The notes beneath the pieces were generated by a model. That model had not been told where the DNA came from. It did not search any database and saw only the letters and a list, made by a program, of their open reading frames with translations. Shown one piece after another: positions 17,201-24,790 of a stretch of 64,000 nucleotides of DNA (the first letter of the stretch is position 1; each line of letters opens with the position of its first letter). Origin of the DNA: Butyrivibrio sp. (lineage in GTDB: Bacteria > Bacillota > Clostridia > Lachnospirales > Lachnospiraceae); the NCBI GenBank assembly GCA_015056575.1, contig SVGA01000003.1, positions 1 through 64,000 on the forward strand, in the 5' to 3' direction. The translations under genes were made by a program, and so were the position numbers.

Positions 17201-19462
17201 TACGCCAACAAGACCACCGGCATTGCTACTGCCGCTGATCCACTGCATTCCTGATATATTCGAGGTTTTAAGCTCATTAAGATATTTGAAATCTGCAGCG
17301 TCTGAAAGATTACCATAGGTCACGGCGCCATCAGAAGATGGGGTAAGTCCCACTGCCTTGGCAAATTCCATGCTTACCTTGCCTGCTGTCCTGGTAGCTT
17401 CTCCCGAGTCAGGCATGTAATACATAGAATCCGTGATATTAAGAACGCTATCACTGCTTCCAACAAATCCGCCTGCGTTGCCGGTATTTGATCTCACAAT
17501 GCTGCCTGCAACAACAGTATCCGAATTGATGGTAAAGGTTCCGTTCTGGTTCTGGACGTAACCGGCAATAGCGCCGGCATTACCTGTAGAAGATGTCACT
17601 TCGGTGCCGGAAATCTTGCAGCCGCTAAGAGTCAGATTTGCAAGAGCTGCATCTGAGTAGCCCACAAGTCCGCCTGCGTTTGAGGAAGCTGCTATCTTGC
17701 CGCCGAATGCATAGAGCTTGTTTCCGGTAAACACACCGGTTATCCTGCCCGCAAAAGCACCGGCATTTGTAGCAGCCACGGTACTTCCCACATTAGCTTT
17801 CAGGGAAGCAAAGTCGCTTACATTTGCAACATGAGCAATTTCTCCCGCAAAGCCGCCGACAGAAGCTGATGATGATGCATCTACGCTGATATTTCCGAGG
17901 TAGCAATTCTCTACTGTAAGAGCCGAAGTCCCTGAGAATTTCGCAGCAAACATACCGGCAGCGGATGCTCCGGGAGCATTTACCTTACTGTCGGTTATGA
18001 TGACGTTCTTAACGCTTGTGCAGGATGAGAGGTCACCGAATATTCCCGCATTGGTGGAGCCCTCTGCCACCTTGTTTATGTCGAGGTTTTTGATCACATG
18101 ATTCTGTCCGTCGTAAGAATCAAGGTATGACGAATTAAATGGCTGATATGCGGTATAGCCGTCATCACCATCACGATAAACTGAACGCCAGTACTTGTTG
18201 GTCTCATCAAGATCACCGCTGCTTTCAGCCGGAACCTCTGAGTCAAAGTCTATATCTGCTATCTGTACTGCATTAAGATCTGCAAGCTGCGCCATTCCGG
18301 CATTCTGCAGGTGTCTGCCGTACTCGATGTAGGCTTTGCCGGTAGATACTGAATAGGATGCAAACTTACTGTTGTCAATATCGTAGTCCTGAACCTCAGG
18401 AGTAGATCCGTCATCGCTTACAAGTTTTGCTATGAAGTAGAAGTTATTTCCGGATGTGATACCTGTTGAATATCCTTCAAAGGTCTTCTTGGCATTGCTG
18501 CCTGTAAATGCACCGGCACTTAAGCTGTCAAGGAGCATATCCCAGGATGCGGTAAGATACCTGTCGGTCACATAATCATCTCCTGCGTCCGCATCGGATC
18601 TTCCGTTATAAAATCCATCGGGATCTGATTCAATGGTTCCTTTTGACAAAAGATCTTTTCCCGAGATCTCAAAATCCTTGTGTGCAGCGGATGAAGAGGT
18701 ATCGTCGGCATCCTTGATGGTAATGATCACCTTCTGGTGCTCAAGGAACTTGGAAGCCTCGCTCTTTGTGAGGTTATCCTCCCATCCCACGGAAACCCTT
18801 ACATGGGCATAGAGGTTCTCTTCATTTATGATTTCAACATCGACAGAGGTATTTCCTACCTGCTTTTCCTGATTCTGGAGATCCGTCAAAGTGGCATCTC
18901 CAAACCATCCATACTTGTTCTTACGGTCGTTAAAACTATGGTTCTTAAGATCAGCCAGCATCGTACTAAGAGAAGGTGCCGCATTGATGCCTCCGCCAAA
19001 AGAGCCGAGGCCCTGGCCGCTGTTATCGGCATATACAACATTAAGAACACGGCAGCTGCTCGCCTGATACTCGATAGCCCAGAAATTATTCAGGATCTCG
19101 CTGCTTACCGTATCATCTCCCATGATTTCTTTATAGGGATTTGTACCGACATCATCACTTGTAACAATAAAATGCTTCTTGCTTGCATTGATAATATTAT
19201 CTGTTGCACCGGGATCAAACTCAATGGTTTCCTCTCTGCCATAAGCATAGATCTCACTTAGCCTGTCCTGAGCCGCATGGAATATAGTCTCCGCAGTTTT
19301 GTCCAGCTGAGTCTGCTTCATGTTCCTGTACATCGAAACAGCACTCACACCGACAATTCCACTGAGAATCGTAAGTATTGCTACAACTATCAGAACTTCC
19401 GCCATTGAGAAACCCGTTTTACGGCGTCTTCTTACGGTAGTGATATCTCTGCCCATATTCAT
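11246..19462 (-). CDS. Giant prepilin-signal adhesin ('megapilin')
   Basis: 2738 residues, against about 120-250 for ordinary pilins. The N-terminus RRRRKTG/FSMAEVLIVVAILTI (cleavage after residue 17) has the basic leader, the Gly, the mature Glu5 and a hydrophobic helix of a true class III signal. Residues about 450-840 are GLUG-like repeats (NAGGLVG, NAGAIAG, GGFAG). Later segments resemble InlB/Flg_new B-repeats, for example near 1467 (KYSISFNLNG), 2041 and 2167-2260 (KYKFLGWYKY, LYAKWEQ). The C-terminus has no membrane anchor or sortase motif. An AGGAGGGG ribosome site supports the start. It lies between pilO and the minor pilins, so it probably enters the pilus or its tip as an adhesin. 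Confidence 0.9.
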   Translation of the reverse strand: MNMGRDITTVRRRRKTGFSMAEVLIVVAILTILSGIVGVSAVSMYRNMKQTQLDKTAETIFHAAQDRLSEIYAYGREETIEFDPGATDNIINASKKHFIVTSDDVGTNPYKEIMGDDTVSSEILNNFWAIEYQASSCRVLNVVYADNSGQGLGSFGGGINAAPSLSTMLADLKNHSFNDRKNKYGWFGDATLTDLQNQEKQVGNTSVDVEIINEENLYAHVRVSVGWEDNLTKSEASKFLEHQKVIITIKDADDTSSSAAHKDFEISGKDLLSKGTIESDPDGFYNGRSDADAGDDYVTDRYLTASWDMLLDSLSAGAFTGSNAKKTFEGYSTGITSGNNFYFIAKLVSDDGSTPEVQDYDIDNSKFASYSVSTGKAYIEYGRHLQNAGMAQLADLNAVQIADIDFDSEVPAESSGDLDETNKYWRSVYRDGDDGYTAYQPFNSSYLDSYDGQNHVIKNLDINKVAEGSTNAGIFGDLSSCTSVKNVIITDSKVNAPGASAAGMFAAKFSGTSALTVENCYLGNISVDASSSASVGGFAGEIAHVANVSDFASLKANVGSTVAATNAGAFAGRITGVFTGNKLYAFGGKIAASSNAGGLVGYSDAALANLTLSGCKISGTEVTSSTGNAGAIAGYVQNQNGTFTINSDTVVAGSIVRSNTGNAGGFVGSSDSVLNITDSMYYMPDSGEATRTAGKVSMEFAKAVGLTPSSDGAVTYGNLSDAADFKYLNELKTSNISGMQWISGSSNAGGLVGVSTKDVLVTNTSASGVLAAPGGNGGGFVGNTSGKLTVTGSYSDFYISGKRAGGFAAGCAGNSTFTSCYSAGFLVGTADIAAGFAPVDVGTVTDSYTVFNFDNVTDTALFTGTAEEDEDHKLNENGTVSNYPSVHTHSYYPVAKSNSGKAYYVYSETDFEANDNAVCVRASELAENKNEDGETLLTGSLVKSQGRNNTTPYSLSPFFGSILKDYPFPTLKVTKTVDGATSETVLKHYNDWLIIDGEGDLDIEIWYMMYDENLKELKKDVSGFNGSGTRFARNTKAVPVEKQSGKNEYQINVGKHSTFSGFKFVGYFDPDTASKLQTTSFDRSKKLDYLDKNDKDEKGNAIILASVSSSMGSGDRVVQTSINETNTFGKKCASHESIFRENADGKKILYAVYRDNKPYTVKLTYRQYNLPKDNTVDTETKTLREINEATEIATSDEFKVVYSEPEDAYKIIYGETTEAGKRVAASHRKLSHDEEYIEDYLGDEILKDDAAALKALNDLRGEKNQLITRTVRDFSKAGFEFLDLDKLQQAGYISETYVSNVRAKKVSSIIRIDPDVKDSSVDITRYTDGCTPITPVKKNNTYEFTMNTHKSFEYVVLYNSNNINKTLYLVFRNTAPDSTVREYSNYRSFNGTTLPGRNFAASTDTDTDTEYKVKVGSTGFPDLGDKGKLVTMMDPNSPPEFDGFTYNFAASQYPTSSSNTATLYYDRNKYSISFNLNGEDEDPDAPFEKYDNSTSRRDVQGVYYKQDFKGYLWEQLNSKYRFNRSGYKLKGFKYTYKDKNGSYVTPIETTSENTACIMPNSNVTVEPLWEPNPSKLRVEVYYQSQYDDISAEDADKTYEFYAATECNVVNGVATTRKNVKINIDDLINSSNLINDLQPRLKDGSFDKSDEHDLSNGGFNPFVGNTANTQAKGYPRISYNDTMVVSLYYDRKEMEFDFHFITKPNTKVPGSNNYYISTKYGTIHVDEYTVHHEGYYSYSVWPPYITWHDPWDEVIAAHDETGYLSEWDAIKATEWYDYTGNKESRQALSEILKNKTTTPTAVGKYAKAWVTIQDHNAQSNTRTDYLGYYRNNNRDNYNYYSNSSSAQYGIIVHFTGLYGAPAVFSDDDSVSLIPAWHYKNSGVETNLQRYSVGGSRKNNGNYSFATEYELNYFKIITATTPTFNYNFYPLYPGSETAGEYRIFVEETPPSNKARASASDDVSETRFDLSKNPYITSIKVSKDEYTDFNNPDIFVDGYTVYKYREYNNKNAPGGFTTFDPQNPPSSPGNDRNYLDILLKRKEYILNFNDAELNATGSSIPTEYLFKQEIPRFPGETEITSPLGDDYEFAGWYTTSNYDVPIADKNGNILDLTKGSNTPENIDEYGDVTSYLNLPSTQSYTTTEGSTTIKHLLMGPENMEVFAKWLPKKFNVDFDPFYPKADSHGVVDSLRVKTAYKSTIGVLPTLENPTGYDNYSIEEEDGVTYCVISEDDGTVIAKYKFLGWYKYNGDGEPSQMSDLEIPFVADETEVIGDTVLYAKWEQMEGRVTYQIICYEIETGDVIFAVERYGNFGENITINPPTMDDDTSNDKEVLEGYSYDDLYKYQATSQSITYPKLTDGLTFEFRYEELPRWKYIVKSCINVTDGATEKQIVIKSITEDDVRVAQAQVYPENIEGYSVYEYQIIGGESGSLNDTSDNIPVPRPSLDNMETPVEIIIRYRHDGIGIAAKADAVDYYKYDPIDFSVVTGEFDWQDDTYAPAILYKVGDNVLAHEFLGGVEETVLNESKASAAKSLSEGITDSATVTMQLVAMNKGDSNSYIVLKQLVQDEETGNWSEGEVLQAQTVVTVKNSANYLRFTSTTGSGQIYYALDGSNKDNWYWDKELTCKIGPDGTSIVSADISGLPGEIKTNAETVKSIITATYNETTGKYKEFVIIKGVAPETKVYTMVNEQGNLANGHELISGNNTAYAVGTSEEADAVDIDLYDANGNKTGTITVIMPTAP

Positions 19463-19531
19463 AATATTCCCCTCCTGAAAGATATAATAACGAAAGCATT
19501 CTTTCAGTTAAAAAACTCTGCTGTTATGCGA

Positions 19532-21559
19532 TCATTCTCCGTCGTCCTGCGTCTTTGGAACGTCCATGTCGATGCTTGAGGATGCACTGCTGCTGTCATC
19601 GTCTCCGTCACCGCCATCTGTTCCTGACTCATTTTCCATAGTGTTAACAGTATCCGAAGGCTTTGCTGTCTCTTCTACATGTTCACCCTCATCGGTATGT
19701 CCGTCAGCGCCGTTTCCATCGCCGGAATTTCCTTCGCCTGCTTCTCCTGTCTCGGAAGGCTGTCCATCCGTAGACTGGCCATCAGCAGGCTGTCCATCTG
19801 TAGGCTGACCGTCAGTGGGCTGTCCATCTGTAGGCTGACCGTCAGTGGGCTGAGCGTCAGTTGGCTCAATATCCAAAGGCTTCTCTTCGCCCTCGCCGGT
19901 CTTTTCCTTGTCAGACTCTTCCTCTTCGCCTTCTTCCGTGGCTTCAGCTTTCTCTTCTTCCTTTACCTCATCGGCATCATCGGAAATCTCAACTTCGCCG
20001 TCATCCCAGATGGTGACTGTGTACCAGTTCTGATAAATTCCCATATCACCGTCAATTGCAGGTGCATTAGCCGGATCAAATACGATATTTCCGTCTCTGT
20101 CAGCAAACTTGATTTTATTGATTTCTACATTTGCAGGATCAAATCCCTCTTCCTCGTATTCGGAGAGCAGGATCTCCCTTTCGGAAGAATCCTCATCAGC
20201 ATCATCCCAGAAATCGGAAGCAAAGTAATATCCGATGAAATAGCGGTTGATTACGCCATCCATGTCCTTCTCATCGCTGTGGATCTCTTCACTGGTATCC
20301 TCAGGAACTCCGCCTGTAACCTCGGCAATATTGGAAATCCGGGAAAAGAGCTCCGGATCGCTGTAAGCCTGTCCTTCGGAGAAAAATACATCTGCGCCCT
20401 CATCGCCACCGTCTGCGGTAAGGATGTGGTAGAAACGTGCGGAATAATCCACGTTGCCGGAAAGTGCGCCAACGCTGTCCTGTACCAGATTTCCGCTCTC
20501 ATCGATATACCTGATAACACTCTCGTCATCAGCTCCGGCATAGAAGCCTGCAAAATGACCTCTTGCTTCATCCCCTGAAACCTGGCCAAGTATGTCACCG
20601 CCGACATTTACAAAGCCATCGGTCCTCTGATAGTCATTGTAGGGCGTTCCGTCTTCCATATCAGAATAAAGAGCCGCGAGCTCCGCGCCATCTGACGATA
20701 AAGTGATCACGTTGCAGTACTCAGCTTCTGTTGCAGCCCCACTTTCAACCATTTCCTTGTACTCGCCTGCGGGCAGCACGATCTGACCGTCGACATCAAT
20801 AAGCTGTCTGCGGTCACTGTCTTTTTTCATATAGAATCCTGTAAACATGGGAGCATTCTCATCCCCTGATTCAGGGATCAGACTGTTCATTCCGGTAAGC
20901 TGGTTTAAATTCTCATCGTAGAAATAATTGGAATCATATACAAATTCTGCCTGCCTGTCTCCGTCAGAAATGAAGCCCCTTTCAAGATAGCCAATGTCTC
21001 CATCATCTGAAATCGTAAAGGCCGGGAGCTTAGCGTAAGATCCTGCAACTCTTGCAACATAGACCGATCCGCCATCTACATCAAGAGGATTTATATACAC
21101 CGTAGCGCTGTCGGATTCCAAGGTGTATCCGGAATCGATGGAGCCGTATTTGAACATTGCAGGCATTACCTCTGAGAGATCTGTAAGTTCACTGTCACCC
21201 GACTCATCCAGATAGAGCTTGCCGTTTATCAGGAAGAATTCTTTTTCCCTGGCGGCAAGTTTTTTGCTGCCGTTTTCACCGGCATGCTCCTTCACAAATT
21301 CTTTTACATCATCGTTATAAACCAGGAGATTACCCTTCTCGTCAAAAAGCTGTATGTATTTACCGTTGGCATCTTTAGCAAAATCACCATTCTCATCGAT
21401 CATGAGGTATGTGGAAAACTTTGCAGGTCCTGCAGCGCTTACATTACAAACAGCCCGGGGGGAACATATCACCACCAGGCTGCCAAGGGCAGAGACCGAA
21501 GCAATCTTAAGTCCTCGTAATATCCTTCGACTCAAAATCCTTCCATAAGCTTTTCTCAT
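19532..21559 (-). CDS. Secreted surface protein with acidic, Pro/Thr/Asp repeat tail
   Basis: 675 residues. A signal peptide (basic start, hydrophobic about 15-42, ending near VSAAG) leads to a region of repeated 'DENGN'-like strands (about 50-520), followed by an acidic low-complexity tail with PTDGQ repeats (about 560-600). The C-terminus is MDVPKTQDDGE. VPKTQ recalls an LPXTG sorting motif, but no hydrophobic segment follows and the gene simply stops, so sortase anchoring is not supported. It lies inside the pil operon between pilO and the megapilin, which suggests a role on or near the pilus. I do not recognise its family. Confidence 0.75.
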   Translation of the reverse strand: MRKAYGRILSRRILRGLKIASVSALGSLVVICSPRAVCNVSAAGPAKFSTYLMIDENGDFAKDANGKYIQLFDEKGNLLVYNDDVKEFVKEHAGENGSKKLAAREKEFFLINGKLYLDESGDSELTDLSEVMPAMFKYGSIDSGYTLESDSATVYINPLDVDGGSVYVARVAGSYAKLPAFTISDDGDIGYLERGFISDGDRQAEFVYDSNYFYDENLNQLTGMNSLIPESGDENAPMFTGFYMKKDSDRRQLIDVDGQIVLPAGEYKEMVESGAATEAEYCNVITLSSDGAELAALYSDMEDGTPYNDYQRTDGFVNVGGDILGQVSGDEARGHFAGFYAGADDESVIRYIDESGNLVQDSVGALSGNVDYSARFYHILTADGGDEGADVFFSEGQAYSDPELFSRISNIAEVTGGVPEDTSEEIHSDEKDMDGVINRYFIGYYFASDFWDDADEDSSEREILLSEYEEEGFDPANVEINKIKFADRDGNIVFDPANAPAIDGDMGIYQNWYTVTIWDDGEVEISDDADEVKEEEKAEATEEGEEEESDKEKTGEGEEKPLDIEPTDAQPTDGQPTDGQPTDGQPTDGQPADGQSTDGQPSETGEAGEGNSGDGNGADGHTDEGEHVEETAKPSDTVNTMENESGTDGGDGDDDSSSASSSIDMDVPKTQDDGE
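19765..19865. repeat. Coding repeats for the PTDGQ tail
   Basis: Imperfect 15-bp units in the 3' part of the 675-aa surface protein gene, including two near-identical 30-bp stretches. They encode the PTDGQ/PADGQ/STDGQ series and are likely to vary in number between strains. Confidence 0.8.
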
Positions 21560-21611
21560 AATACCACCCCTCTGTAGTAAATTACCTACATATTACAAAC
21601 ATCCGTGTTTC

Positions 21612-22265
21612 TTAATGGGCAAGAGAACCTTCCTGATACTCGTATGTGCCAACGACCTCTTCCTGCTGCTTTGCGGAATCCTCCGGAAGCTCTGCATCGG
21701 CCACTCCGCCGAACATTGTCTCGTAGAAGGTTGCTACGCAGCTGGCCTCTACCTTGCCGTTTTCAATGGCCTCTTCCTGCTCAACAGGCTTAACGGAAAA
21801 GTCACTGATAAGGCACCGGAGGTCACTGTGCTCCAGTATGTTTATGATGTTCTCTGCCTCGCTGTATCGATCCACAGTAAACTTTAAGGCAAACTCTCTT
21901 CTTATCTGGTTTCCCTCTCTTGTTATACTGGTAAATCCAACATAATAATCCTCTGAGGCAGCAAGGGTACTGTTAAGGAAAACCAGCTCCTGCTTGCCTG
22001 CACTGTAGCTGGGCATGATGCTGATAACATGTCCGTTCTGTGTATATTCCTCAATGGATTTCTGCATTCTCTGTATCTGGGCAACTTTCGCGTCCAGTGT
22101 AATAAGCTGCGTCTCAAGGGAAGCTGCATTGTCCTTGGATCTGGTTGTCCTGTCAGTTACAGGCTGAAAGATAAACAGATAATAAAGAGCAGCTACAATT
22201 ACAAGAACAAGAACTACCAGCAATGCTTTTTCTCTGGATGACAATTTCCTTGATAAAATGTTCAT
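21612..22265 (-). CDS. pilO: PilO-like pilus assembly protein
   Basis: 217 residues. A short cytoplasmic N-terminus is followed by one membrane segment (LLVVLVLVIVAALYYLFIF, about 15-33), a coiled-coil stretch (about 40-75) and a ferredoxin-like globular domain, the architecture of PilO. In type IV pilus systems PilO pairs with PilN at the outer face of the membrane to link the PilM ring to the pilus. The start codon overlaps the stop of pilMN (TAATG), indicating translational coupling. The acidic C-terminal tail is longer than usual. Confidence 0.88.
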   Translation of the reverse strand: MNILSRKLSSREKALLVVLVLVIVAALYYLFIFQPVTDRTTRSKDNAASLETQLITLDAKVAQIQRMQKSIEEYTQNGHVISIMPSYSAGKQELVFLNSTLAASEDYYVGFTSITREGNQIRREFALKFTVDRYSEAENIINILEHSDLRCLISDFSVKPVEQEEAIENGKVEASCVATFYETMFGGVADAELPEDSAKQQEEVVGTYEYQEGSLAH

Positions 22266-23905
22266 TACTCTCCTCCCTGCTCATCTGCTTTAAGTGTTGT
22301 CAGATAGATGTTGATCTCAGCATTTACAATTTTACCGGTACTGGGAGTATCGACATAATCCCCTTCCAGCTCCCCATTTTCATCAAAGGATGGAGCCTCC
22401 TGAACGGGCGCCGTACTTTCTTCCGCGGTTTCCTTCTGAGCCATTGACAGCGAGCAGCTCTCAACTATTTCCTGATCGGTAAGGGCTGCGGTAAGCTTAC
22501 TCATGGTGTTGAGGGAATCTCCTGTAACTCCTACCACAAGTGTGGTACCCTTGAGGTTCATGGATTTAACGGATACTCCCTGGCTTACGATGAAGTCCGC
22601 AAGCTTTGCCACATCCACTCTGCTTACTCTGCCCCTCTCCTCTTCTGTCATGTCATCCCAGGTGTAATGGTAATACTCTACGGAGAGTTCTTCTGATTTT
22701 TTTATAAATTCGGTGTCTGCATCCACTCTTGCCTGCAGTTCCGCCTCATATGCCCTGGCCTTATTAAGTTCGGAATATTTATCAACTATACCGACCTTTA
22801 CTGCCAAAGCCACAAGGGCAACGGCTGCAACAATTCCAAGTGCTATAAGCTTCCAGTCAGTCTTCTTGACATCAGCATAGGCTTCGCTCTCAAGAATTCC
22901 CACAGTAGAAAGTACGTTTCTGAGAACTGTGGCTGAGGCAAAGCTTACACTAAGTTCAGGCCTGTCTTTTTCACCGGGGAACATCTCCGGTATTGTATAT
23001 ACGGATTTGTCTATCCTCTCTTTAAGCAGTGCCACAAGGGGCTCCGTTAAAGCGCCGGGTCCGCAGATGACCACATCCTTAAGCTTGGCCGTCATATCGG
23101 ACATATCATAGTAGTTAAGGCCTTTTATGATCTCCAGTGATATATCTTTATACGAATTAACAGCTCCTTTGGAATCCTGACAATTTTGAAAGTTGTTTCT
23201 TAAATATGTTTCGGCAAGATTCGTGTCAACATTTAGTTCATCCGCAATAGATTGTATTATTTTATTTTCACCTATATCAATTATGTGACTGAGCCTGTAG
23301 GCTTCATCCCTGAACATGCGCATGGTTATGCGGTTGCTTCCGATATCCAGAAAGCACATATCTTTTTTGGCCTCTTCCTGATCCTCAACATCCGCAAGAA
23401 GTGCCTCATAAACCAGGGTCTCAGGTATGGCTCTTTCAAGCTTAAGCCCTGCAAGCCTTAAGACATCGCCGATCCTTCTGATATACTCAACGGGAACAGC
23501 ATAGGCAAAAATGCTCACGGTGGCAGAAGCCTTGTTGTCTTCGGGACCTCTTTTTACAAAATCAAATATGAAGTCCTTCATATCGCCAAGAATGTAATCC
23601 TTGAACTCAAAGGGTATATTGAGCTCAAGCTGCTCGTCGGTCATATTTGGCATGTCAAAGCTTCTGATAAGAAGGTCGGTATCAGCTATGACAAAGTTAG
23701 CCTTTTTGGCTGATATTTTGTTCTCCTTCATCTTCTCTTTGAGAAACTCAGCAAAAAGATTGTCGGACAGGATCTTGTAGTCATCTACAATGTTGCTTGG
23801 AACGTCAGTCCAGAGAGTTTTCTGGATTTTTCCTCCTTTCATTATTGAAAGGGAAAGCTTGCCGTGCCTTACGTCGATACCGAGAATTCCATCATTTTTT
23901 GCCAT
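22265..23905 (-). CDS. PilM-PilN fusion protein
   Basis: 546 residues. Residues about 1-340 are an actin-like PilM ATPase (LGIDVRHGKLSLS at the N-terminus, CFLDIGSNRITMRMF about 185-199, VVICGPGALTEP about 275-286). A membrane segment (about 350-372) then leads to a coiled coil and a globular PilN-like domain (about 375-510) with an acidic tail. PilM is normally a separate cytoplasmic protein that binds the PilN N-terminus. Fusing them makes the inner-membrane platform one chain, as described for PilMN of Clostridioides difficile. The gene is followed immediately by pilO. Confidence 0.9.
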   Translation of the reverse strand: MAKNDGILGIDVRHGKLSLSIMKGGKIQKTLWTDVPSNIVDDYKILSDNLFAEFLKEKMKENKISAKKANFVIADTDLLIRSFDMPNMTDEQLELNIPFEFKDYILGDMKDFIFDFVKRGPEDNKASATVSIFAYAVPVEYIRRIGDVLRLAGLKLERAIPETLVYEALLADVEDQEEAKKDMCFLDIGSNRITMRMFRDEAYRLSHIIDIGENKIIQSIADELNVDTNLAETYLRNNFQNCQDSKGAVNSYKDISLEIIKGLNYYDMSDMTAKLKDVVICGPGALTEPLVALLKERIDKSVYTIPEMFPGEKDRPELSVSFASATVLRNVLSTVGILESEAYADVKKTDWKLIALGIVAAVALVALAVKVGIVDKYSELNKARAYEAELQARVDADTEFIKKSEELSVEYYHYTWDDMTEEERGRVSRVDVAKLADFIVSQGVSVKSMNLKGTTLVVGVTGDSLNTMSKLTAALTDQEIVESCSLSMAQKETAEESTAPVQEAPSFDENGELEGDYVDTPSTGKIVNAEINIYLTTLKADEQGGE

Positions 23906-23938
23906 TTGTGTACCCCTTTTATATACTTATGTTTTTCA

Positions 23939-24790
23939 TTACATAAAAAAGCCAAGATACCAGTTGGTGAGCCTATCCCCAAATATCAAAAGAAGATACC
24001 CGCTAAGTGCTATGGATGGTCCGAAGGGAAATTCCTTCGAAGCTTTTTTGATAAATATCTTCCTTGCTCCCGCAAACAAAAGTCCTACTATACAGGATAA
24101 AAGAACCAGCTCGTAACTGCCTGCATATCCAAGGTAAAGCCCCAGCAGGGAAAAGAGCTTTATGTCGCCTCCGCCCATGCTGTCTCTGCCAAGGATCTTA
24201 TCCATCACCAGGCTTATAAGAAGCATCACCGCTCCGATGATAAGAGCCGCTATAAGGTGATGAATGATCCATTTAATGTCGTGTACTCCAAGAAAAAACT
24301 CTGCCGCCGTAAATACCACCCAGGAGATGGCCCCTGCTATGATTGCTCCGTCAGGTATCTCAAAAGTCTCAAGATCCGTCAGGGAAATGACGAAAAGACA
24401 TCCCGTCAAAAACCAGCATTTGAAAAATGTTACTATCTCTCCGGGGCTAAGGCCTGCAAGTGCTGCATAAAGCCCAAGGCTAAGAGCCATAAAGGAAAGC
24501 TCCGTGATGGGGTATCTTACAGACACCTTCGCTCCGCAGTATTTGCACCTGCCCTTGTGGATCAGATAGCTGAAAACCGGAATAAGGTCCGTGGCTGCAA
24601 GTTCATGGGAACAGCTCATACAGTGGCTTCTTCCCTTTACAAAATCTTCTCCTCTGGCAATGCGCATCGCCGTGCAGTTAAGGAAGGATCCGAAGACCAG
24701 TCCGAAAACTGCGGTGAGTACGCCGTAATAGATCAGCAATTTCTTTTGTCCCCCACTCTGAAAGTAAGTATAATAAGGCCTTTTCTTCAC
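23939..24790 (-). CDS. pilD: Prepilin peptidase (A24 family)
   Basis: 283 residues. It is an aspartic membrane protease that cleaves the leader of prepilins and methylates the new N-terminus. The zinc-binding loop has two CxxC pairs (HCMSCSHEL about 57-65 and CKYCG about 80-84). The two catalytic aspartates are in DLETFEIPDG (about 137-146) and GGGDIKLFSLLGLYLG (about 205-220). The start codon is GTG and overlaps the pilC stop (GTGA). It would process the five prepilins of this locus. Confidence 0.95.
   Translation of the reverse strand: MKKRPYYTYFQSGGQKKLLIYYGVLTAVFGLVFGSFLNCTAMRIARGEDFVKGRSHCMSCSHELAATDLIPVFSYLIHKGRCKYCGAKVSVRYPITELSFMALSLGLYAALAGLSPGEIVTFFKCWFLTGCLFVISLTDLETFEIPDGAIIAGAISWVVFTAAEFFLGVHDIKWIIHHLIAALIIGAVMLLISLVMDKILGRDSMGGGDIKLFSLLGLYLGYAGSYELVLLSCIVGLLFAGARKIFIKKASKEFPFGPSIALSGYLLLIFGDRLTNWYLGFFM

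Noticed and set aside
19679..20578. Plus-strand frame of 299 codons
   Set aside because: It lies opposite the 675-aa surface protein, whose acidic repeats keep the antisense frame open. No ribosome site or recognisable protein.
19532..21558. Sortase-anchored status of the 675-aa protein
   Set aside because: VPKTQ occurs at the very end, but no hydrophobic segment follows in any frame before the next gene.
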